From: Urophycis tenuis | Taxonomy: Eukaryota > Chordata > Actinopteri > Gadiformes > Phycidae | Assembly (NCBI GenBank): GCA_036785325.1 | Contig: JAXIVH010000007.1 | Coordinates: forward strand, 12,293,018-12,357,017 | Length of the DNA stretch: 64,000 bases | Direction: 5' to 3' | Shown here: piece after piece, positions 56,365 through 64,000 of the stretch | How positions within the stretch are numbered: the first letter of the stretch is position 1 | Layout of the letters: each line of letters opens with the position of its first letter | The notes under the pieces: model-generated | What the model saw: only the letters and a program-made list of their open reading frames with translations | Database searches by the model: none | Told to the model about the DNA's origin: nothing | Program-made: the position numbers and the translations under genes

Positions 56365-56524
56365 ATGGCCGGCGTGGCTCCGGGAGGCGCGTCGGGCTGG
56401 ACCGGGCGGCTGGTCCGGTGGTACCTGGCCGTGTCCTGCCTCGGGTCCCTGGGCTGCTGGCCCAGGACCCTCGCGTCGTACCCCCAGAGCGGGGAGTGTA
56501 AGGGGAAGGGCAGGGAGTGCACAG
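56365..56524 (+). CDS. First coding exon of an unidentified secreted or membrane protein
   Basis: ATG in good context (cagcATGG) begins 53 codons plus one base, ending at a clear donor (TGCACAG|GTAAGA). Residues: an N-terminal Gly/Ser/Arg stretch, then a hydrophobic core (WYLAVSCLGSLGCW) like a signal peptide or signal anchor, then YPQSGECKGKGRECT with two cysteines, an extracellular-looking beginning. CpG-rich DNA and the strong donor favour a real gene. The family was not recognised and no further exon was found downstream, so most of the gene must lie past the window. Confidence 0.6.
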
Positions 56525-56558
56525 GTAAGACCATGTGGTCCGACTTAATGACTGCATG

Positions 56559-56562
<4 letters not shown>

Positions 56563-56628
<66 letters not shown>
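56563..56628. repeat. (GT)n microsatellite at the start of intron 1
   Basis: About 33 GT units just 38 bases after the donor. Confidence 0.95.
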
Positions 56629-56630
<2 letters not shown>

Positions 56631-57589
56631 CCCCTCGCCGACCCGGACCACCGTTACTTCGCGGGTTTTTCTCTCATTGTCTTCTTGAGATGAAGGTAAC
56701 GTGTGATTTGACGTGGGACGTGTCTGCTTTGACGTTCTGGGCGCGTCTCTCCGTTCTCGGTGTTCTTGGTTCTTTAGAGAACCACCTTCGATGTGGTACA
56801 GGTGGCAGCGATGTAGTGATGACACGAAGACGAGCCCCGCCCTGGCGGACGGGGCCACACACACACACCCTCCCACCCCAGCCTCCCGTGACGGGGGTCC
56901 GAGCTGTCTGGCTTTTAATGGGTTTAACGGCTGCAACGACCGCTCTCAAAATATTGAAGCAGATTAAAAAAAAAAGGCGAGAGACATTTCATCTGGTGTA
57001 GAAATAACCCACCCTGCACATGTTTTATTGATGCCGCACCATATTGCCTATTGTGGTTCTCTGTGCTTCCATTAAATATTGAACATTTTCATTGTAGATA
57101 AATGAACTCTGTCTTTGCTCCAATTTCCCACCCAGCCATCCCATAATACTGAGTTCCAACCCACTACCCAAACTAATATCCCTGACTTGTGCACTAACCC
57201 AATCAGGTTTTCCACATGCTGTATTACCCTTTCAGTGTGTTCCACCTGAATGGATTCCAGCCGTTCAAACCTCTACCTTCACAATAATGAGTTTGTTACG
57301 GTTTTAGGTCAGTTTTTATCTTTTTGCTCAAGTGTAATCAAGAAATGGCAGCTGGGGAACCAAGGGAGAGCACTGTACACACACACACACACATAATGTG
57401 TGTGTGTTTGTGTGTCTGCGTGATGTGTGTTTGTGTGTGTAATGTGTTCCATGCCTGCTCTCGTGAACACATCTTTGTGCACCACATGTCTGTGTGTGGG
57501 CCTGCTTAGGCCACCAGACTACGGCCCTTATTTGCGTGTGTCATTTTGAAGCGTTCAGCCTCCCAGCCTCGAGACACGGCCCCTCTCCC
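56629..57589 (+). other. Intron 1 of the 56-kb gene, no exon recognised
   Basis: Small (ac)n/(gt)n patches near 57378-57440. No coding content recognised. Confidence 0.45.
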
Positions 57590-57900
57590 CCTGGTCTTAG
57601 ACCCAGACTAAGTCCCTGGTCTTAGACCCAGACTAAGTCCCTGGTCTTAGACCCAGACTAAGTCCCTGGTCTTACACCCAGACTAAGTCCCTGGTCTTAC
57701 ACCCAGACTAAGTCCCTGGTCTTACACCCAGACTAAGTCCCTGGTCTTACACCCAGACTAAATCCCTGGTCTTACACCCAGACTAAATCCCTGGTCTTAC
57801 ATCCACTCAGTCCCTGGTCTTACACCCAGACTAAGTCCCTGGTCTTACACCCAGACTCAGTCCCTGGTCTTACACCCAGACTAAGCCCCTGACCATACTA
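57590..57900. repeat. 25-bp tandem array
   Basis: About twelve units of ccctggtcttacacccagac + taagt. Variants cttaga/cttaca and taagt/taaat/tcagt. At its end the inverse actagggacttagtctgggg (57898-57917) can pair with the units. Confidence 0.93.
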
Positions 57901-58140
57901 GGGACTTAGTCTGGGGGTGCATGGGTTTCAAAGAATTTCTCCCATCAATCTGCGGCCAGAAAAGAGAGAATCTCTTCCCTTTATGGACTGTATCTTCCCC
58001 CCTCCCCCAAACTTTAGAGAGCTGCCATCATAATCGCGTGGAAATCCCGGTGATCCATCAGGGATTATGGACGCTTAAAGGAAGATGGTGTCTGCTGGCA
58101 CACGGAGCCCACCCGGGTTCCAGCAGGAGCCCATCCCCCT

Positions 58141-58185
58141 CGCCTTCGACATGCAGGCCTGTCTCAGGCCTGCATGTCGAAGGCG
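58141..58185. repeat. Perfect 21-bp inverted repeat with 3-nt loop
   Basis: Arms cgccttcgacatgcaggcct + g and the exact complement, loop tct. Confidence 0.92.
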
Positions 58186-61100
58186 TGTGCGGCGGCTCCG
58201 GGTGTGATGTGCCATGGCCTGACAAATGGTCACCTGTTGGATGAGGAGTCATGGGTCAACAGAGGGCTCTTCTGAGACAGATCGGCTGGAATTCACAGAA
58301 CTGGCTTCTTCTTCGTTGGTAACGAGTTGTCTTGGAACAGGTTGAAATAGTATGAGTGGTAGTTCTGGGAATAAGAAGGGTTTGTGGTTGTATTACTTGG
58401 AGTGCATAATAGGAGACATCATAGACAAGTCAAGTGGTGAAACGTTGTCGGGGTACAGTCAGAGACTACTTCCTGGTGTTACTTTAGTAATGTTCCCTGA
58501 GCGTGCTGTTCTGCGTTAGAAGTGCGTGGAAGCGAAGACACACTAAGGAGAGGAACCCCTTTGAGGATCCGTTGGTTCTGACAGCCTGTTGTAGCTGAGC
58601 TTCGTATAATTCGGCAGCTTTAGTGGCTGTGGGACCCCAGTGATTAACCACAAACAAACCGTGTTGATGAACGACCAGAAGTCCTGTTTCTTCACATCAA
58701 CAAATTGATGAAAAACCTCTGCTTCCAGAAAACAAAACAAAAACCCTGTCACCACAAGGTGTGATGCTGATCAGCCCCTACATTTCACTGTGTCCACTGA
58801 CTGACTTCTGGTCTCGTCAGCTCTTCGGGAAGTAATCACGCATCACTTCCTCCAGCCATGCCTTTGAACCCGTCCATTATCCCCAGAACTGAAGTGTGAC
58901 GGATGGGTTTGAAAGTTGTGAACGGTTTGCTGCTGGCTGAGGACTCTTAATGCACCTGAACTGATCCTTAACATCACAGATAGAGGATCAGTCCAGATCC
59001 ACATCAAACCCACAGATGGATATCCTCCAACCTCATACCAGTGCCCTCACTGAATCTTAAATGTCTGTACAGTAGAAATGCTATCGAAGGCGACGGGGAA
59101 CATTTTCCAGAACCCAAAGCTCTTCGATCAATGACGGAGGTTTTGATCCTTGGCCATGCATCGCTTCTTCCTCTGGCCCGACCAGTCCATTACCTCCCCA
59201 GAACCACAGTGTGACGGATTGATTCTAGCGCTTTGCCCCGAGGAGGTAAACAGGGTTTGTCGCCGGTCCGCTGGAGCTGGGCATTATGGGATGTATGGTG
59301 CAGTCAATGAGGCCTTCAGGGGCCGGTGGTGTGTTGGGACGGTGGACGCATGGAGGATCGCGTGTTACAAAGAATGCTTGTTTGTGGTCGGGGTCAAGGG
59401 TTCTTTAATCACTTGGATTCCAATCTCCTCCTTCCCTTCCATTCGATCCCCAGTGACGGTGACGTGTTCCTTGATGACATGCATCTGAACACATCACTGT
59501 TTCATTGGATAAAAGCTGGCGAGTAAACAGGATGGGAATCAAATGTGCGTCGCTACACAGCTTCCTTACTGGCAGGCCGTGCCTCAGCCAACAGTATATG
59601 GCCCTGTTTTGGGCCTTGCCTGCCAGTAGACCCCGGCAGGGACGAGGACAGGGGATTAGGAACGATGGGAGTGACATGGTGATATGGTCGTCGTCGCATA
59701 TCTTGCCGTCCTCGTACTGTGGTGTGATGCCCTGAAGTCTCTGAAGTCTTGGCCGTGTACCGAGGCCAAATGACCCCTTCGCTGCTCTCAGACCTCCTCT
59801 TCTCTGGAGGTTCGAGAGCCAAAGGGGCACCTGGCGTCGGCACCATGGCACCGCTACGCAGAACTGGACGTCCTGCTCCAGACCGTCGGGCCTGCTGGGC
59901 TCCACCTCTGTCAGCCACAAGCCTCCTGTTGGTCTGTTCGCCCCGGCTGCTGCTGCTGCTGCTGTGTGCCGTACTGTTGGTCCCACAGATTGGCCTGCGA
60001 GCCGACGGTTGGCGGTTCGTGAAGCTCATCATGTCCGTCTAGCTCAGAAATTTCAAAGTGCTGCGGCAGATGTTGCAGCGTTGACTCCGAAGTTCCCCGT
60101 TTTTAGGTCTGAATGTTTCTGCCACATCAACTTCTTCCACGTGTGCAGCTGCTTCCATGCGCTGGTCCCTTTGACCTCATCCTCGCTCATCGCTGCCGGT
60201 AACCTCATCGCTGCCGGTAACATCCAGGTCCCCGTGAGCCTCGGCACACTGCAATGCAGCACACCCATTAGTAGGAGCAGTGGTAGGTGATTCACGTGTG
60301 GCTAAGAACCACCAGGCAGTCCCTTGGTATGCTGTACCTTTTTATGAGAGCTCTCCAGCCTTTTTAACATGTTATATCCACCAAGATGTACAGTGAAATA
60401 TCTGTCTTGTAAGCGATAAATACCAGCCGACCCAAGGTGGGGTCCTGACTCCTTGGCTGCCCCTACAATGTCTGGTCCTCTTCATTGTGTTCTGGTGTCA
60501 AGGGACATTTTTTTATTTCACTGTTAGTTCTGCAGTGTGTTTGACAAAGACAGATCTTGGTTATAACACTTATAGCACATTCATCTAATCTTGGCTGGTT
60601 TAGTGACCATACTTAAATTATTTTGATATCATCATCTTAAAGCTGCAGTGGGTAGAATGTAGTGGAACGGACATAAATGAAATGCAATATTCCTCAAGTA
60701 TGTTTTAATTAGTGCATAATCCACAGAGTCCTTTTCTGCAGAGCTCCCCCATGTTGAACCGCCATGTTTGTACGGTGGCCCAGAACAGACAAACGCCTCC
60801 AGGGAGAACGCCTTTTTAATTAGCAGTCACGACCGCCATCTTACTGGCACGCCATTACTTATAGTTTGACACACTGAATAACGAAAAATACAATTTCTAT
60901 CTCTGTGGAGGAACCTCCCGTGGCCGTTGCATGCTGCTGCAGACCATGACATCATCTTGGAATGCCTGCTTGCTACCACAGCACCTTTTAATATCTGAAG
61001 GATCTTATCTTAAAGGTGTAGGTAAGTATCAAGTGCTGCTACTTGAGTTGAATTTGTTAGAAACTGCTTAGCCACAAGCACACGCACGGTTAGATGCCGG

Positions 61101-61260
61101 CTGGTTTCTGGGGGTCCAGCTTATCAACCTCGGAGTGTGAACCCTTCTCTGTGTAGGGAGGGAGGGGGCAGGGGTGTGTTTTCTCCTCCGCCCTCCCTCT
61201 CCTCTCAGGGCGTACCTGCAGCAGAATATTGTTCTTCATCTTACCTGGGCTAAGAACAAT
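58186..61260 (+). other. Probable intronic DNA, no exon recognised
   Basis: Two diverged duplicates lie at about 58840-58910 and 59156-59228 (both include cccagaac...agtgtgacggat). A small duplication of cctcatcgctgccggtaac sits at about 60176-60220. Open frames here lack splice support and domains. Confidence 0.4.
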
Positions 61261-61262
61261 AT

Positions 61263-61500
61263 TCAGAATCAGAATCAGAATCAGAATCAAGTTTATTGCC
61301 AAGTAGGTTTACACCTACAAGGAATTCGACTTGGTGCAATTGGTGCAAGGGAAAAAACAGTATTAAAAATATAAGTAAGTAAAAAAGTAAAAAAGTAGAA
61401 AAGTAAAATAACTATAATAAAATAAATATATATATACAATGTACAATGAATATGAGTATGAATATGAATATGGAATACACACTGAACCCCCCCCACTCCA
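61263..61500 (-). mobile_element. LINE 3' tail (Rex/L2 type)
   Basis: On minus it ends acttggcaataaacttgatt followed by repeats of ctgatt; plus shows agaatcagaatcagaatcag. Upstream segment acacctacaaggaattcgac is a common fish LINE tail. Confidence 0.6.
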
Positions 61501-61916
61501 ACACCCGCTGGAAGCAGTTACATGGGGGTGGCACAGAAGTGCTCCCACACATGCGAGGAGGCGGGGGAGATGGGGTGGGGGGCGTCCTGGGGTACAACAG
61601 GTGACCCGGGGTACCCACACTTCAGCTGACATCTGTTCACCTGGAGGAAGCAGGGGACGAGAGAAGGAAGGCAGGGAAGGCATTAATGATGTATGGGCAG
61701 GACGTGGGCCTCACGAGACCAGAGGCGCAGGATGTGGTTCTCCAGAGAACCACATTAAGGCTGATGAGGTCCAGGGTTGTGAGTGAGGAACCCTACATTC
61801 TCCCCGTTCCCATGGCGATCACTGTGCCCATCTCCTTGTTTGAGTTTGTTTTGTAAGGTTTGATCCAGAGAGGAACTGTCCCCAACGCGTAGAGTCTGCA
61901 GGCGTTTGCCTTAGAG

Positions 61917-62580
61917 TGTGCGTGTGTGTGTGTGTGTATTTGTGTGTGTGTGTGTGTGTGCGCGCGTCCGTGTGTTTAGTGTGTGTGTGTGTGTGCGCGT
62001 GTGTGCGTGTCCGTGTGTTTAGTGTGTGTGTGTGTGTGTGTATGTGTATAGGTGTGTGTGTGTGTGTGTGTATAGGTGTTTTTGTGTGTGTGTGTAGGTG
62101 TTTTTGTGTGTGTGTGTGTGTTTAGTGTGTGTCTATAGGTGTGTGTATGTGTGTGTGTGTGTATAAGTGTTTTTGTGTGTGTTTATTGTGTGTCTATATA
62201 TAGGTGTGTGTATGTGTATAGGTGTGTGTGTGTGTGTGTTTAAGTGTTTTTGTGTGTGTGTGTATATAGGTGTGTATATGTGTATAGGTGTGTGTGTGTT
62301 TAAGTGTTTTTGTGTGTGTGTGTGTGTGTGTATATAGGTGTGTGTGTGTGTGTTTAAGTGTTTGTGTGTGTGTGTGTGTATAGGTGTGTGTGTGTGTGTA
62401 TATAGGTGTGTGTATGTGTATAGGTGTGTGTGTGTGTGTAAGTGTTTGTGTGTGTGTGTGTGTGTAAGTGTTTGTGTGTATGTGTATAGGTGTGTGTGTG
62501 TGTGTAAGTGTTTGTGTGTGTGTGTGTATAGGTGTGTGTGTGTGTGTGTGTATAGGTGTGTGTGTGTGTATATAGGTAGG
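61917..62580. repeat. Long compound GT-rich repeat
   Basis: About 660 bp of gtgtgt broken by tataggtgt, taagtgtttttgt and tatatagg. The irregular blocks themselves repeat. All frames stay open without meaning. Confidence 0.93.
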
Positions 62581-62839
62581 TGTAGGTGTGCGGTTACTGC
62601 TGGGCTGTGGTGAACTCCTGGCAGTGCTGCTGATGGATGGGCCTGCCAGGGCCACAGCTGGGGGGTCCGTGACTCGGGAGGGCGGGGCGGTGGGAGGAGT
62701 GCTTCTACCCCAGGAAGGGAGGCAGCGTGCCGCGCGGGGCAGGGGTCATAACATAACGTCACCCGTTTCCTGCTCTGTCCTACATCACCTTTATGGCCAT
62801 AGACACACATCTGTGGATGACCACCGGTGTCTAGTGCTG

Positions 62840-62977
<138 letters not shown>

Positions 62978-63174
62978 AACGGTGGCTCTTCTACGGAACG
63001 TCTCCCCCCGCCCCCCCTGCTGCCGTAGAACTGTTGTCCCCCTTCCTCACCCCTCCCTCCCGTGGGCTAGGAATAGGAATAGACTCAGATTAGTTCAGCG
63101 CCACTGAGCTCTGGACACATCAATTCACCCTCCCCCCTTTGAAAAAAAAGAAAAAGGGGGAGTGGGGGAGAGGT

Positions 63175-63305
63175 GGTGGGGGGGGGGGGGGGGGGAGACT
63201 CAGAGTGATGGTCGACCGCCCTACTGGTACTGTTCTGGTGCTGAGGGTTCACTTGCTTTGATTGATTTTTCATTGTATCACCTACCCCCCCCCCCCCCCC
63301 CCATT
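63175..63305. repeat. Poly(G) and poly(C) runs in inverse order
   Basis: A G-run at about 63178-63194 and a C-run at about 63285-63302, roughly 90 bases apart, able to pair. Confidence 0.85.
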
Positions 63306-63439
63306 GTCAAAAAAACAAAACAAAAACACATAGCATACTTTATTGAAAGAGAAAGAGTCACTGAACACTTGCTGGTTCTGCTGCCGCTGGTAATCACTGC
63401 AGCCCTGAGTGCTGTGTAGGTAGGTAGGCATGGCTAAAT

Positions 63440-64000
63440 TGGAATGGCTCAGGAAGATAAACTAAACCTAGCTCAGGAAGATAAACTAAACCTAGCTCAG
63501 GAAGATAGACTAAGCTAGCTCAGGAAGATAAACTAAGCTAGCTCAGGAAGATAAACTAAGTCTAGCTCTGGAAGATAAAGTAAGCTAGCTCAGGAAGATA
63601 AACTAAACCTAGCTCAGGAAGATAAACTAAGCCTAGCTCAGGAAGATAAACTAAACCTAGCTCAGGAAGATAAACTAAGCTAGCTCAGGAAGATAAACTA
63701 AGCCTAGCTCAGGAAGATAAACTAAGCTAGCTCAGGAAGATAAACTAAGCCTAGCTCAGGAAGATAAACTAAGCTAGCTCAGGAAGATAGACTAAGGTAG
63801 CTCAAGAAGATAAACTAAACCTAGCTCAGGAAGATAAACTAAGCTAGCTCGGGAAGATAAACTAAGCTAGCTCAAGAAGATAAACTAAACCTAGCTCAGG
63901 AAGATAAACTAAGCTAGCTCAGGAAGATAAACTAAGCCTAGCTCAGGAAGATAAACTAAGCTAGCTCAGGAAGATAAACTAAGCTAGCTCAGGAAGATAA
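63440..64000. repeat. Tandem array, about 24-bp unit, continuing past the window
   Basis: About 23 units of agctcaggaagataaactaa + gct or acct. Two length variants (24 and 25 bp) alternate irregularly. The array is cut by the window edge. Confidence 0.93.

Noticed and set aside
59150..60032. Open frames on both strands near 59-60 kb
   Set aside because: Part overlaps a diverged local duplication. There are no matching splice sites, no domain, and several overlapping frames of similar length.

Overview
The window is nuclear DNA of a ray-finned (teleost) fish. The evidence is a vertebrate-type gene split into 12 coding exons with GT/AG introns, many CA/GT microsatellites, and transposable elements of classes typical of teleosts: HERO/R2-type and L2-type LINEs, a Gypsy LTR element, PIF/Harbinger, hAT and several MITEs, and tRNA-derived SINEs. 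The species cannot be named from the sequence alone. Most of the 64 kb is repeat-derived.

2.5-10.2 kb, minus strand: slc39a6, a LIV-1-type zinc transporter (ZIP6). All 12 coding exons could be joined in phase into a complete 708-residue protein. Its introns hold a 28-bp tandem array, a hAT-type MITE with an 8-bp target duplication, and a 75-nt near-perfect hairpin just inside intron 1. A CpG-rich promoter lies near 10.03-10.23 kb.

10.4-16 kb: simple repeats, then three clustered PIF/Harbinger left ends. The last belongs to a 2.9-kb element with a broken transposase on plus and a MADF-domain gene on minus, inside matching terminal inverted repeats.

16.7-25.6 kb: a decayed multi-exon gene of a high-copy fish family (often annotated SAMD3-like). 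It is split by a SINE and by two head-to-tail copies of a HERO/R2-type retrotransposon. The full-length copy is open except for one in-frame TGA.

25.6-37 kb: a 5'-truncated L2-type LINE with a 744-codon open frame, a long-inverted-repeat fold-back transposon plus a partial copy, hAT fragments around a 1.9-kb minisatellite of 31-32-bp units, and several MITEs.

37.7-43.3 kb: a Gypsy LTR retrotransposon inserted into one copy of a 181-bp tandem duplication. The other copy preserves the empty target site. The element has several disabling lesions.

43.3-55.5 kb: more decayed elements. These are a YqaJ-type nuclease gene (minus), a second C-terminal copy of the SAMD3-like family (plus), a truncated LINE joined to a Gypsy fragment (minus), microsatellites, and a second copy of the MITE seen at 34 kb.

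55.7-64 kb: a CpG-rich promoter and first coding exon (plus) of an unidentified gene whose product starts with a signal-peptide-like segment. The rest is probably its first intron, with minisatellites and GT repeats, ending inside a ~24-bp tandem array.

Only slc39a6 and the 56-kb gene look like functional host genes. The rest records repeated transposition and decay.
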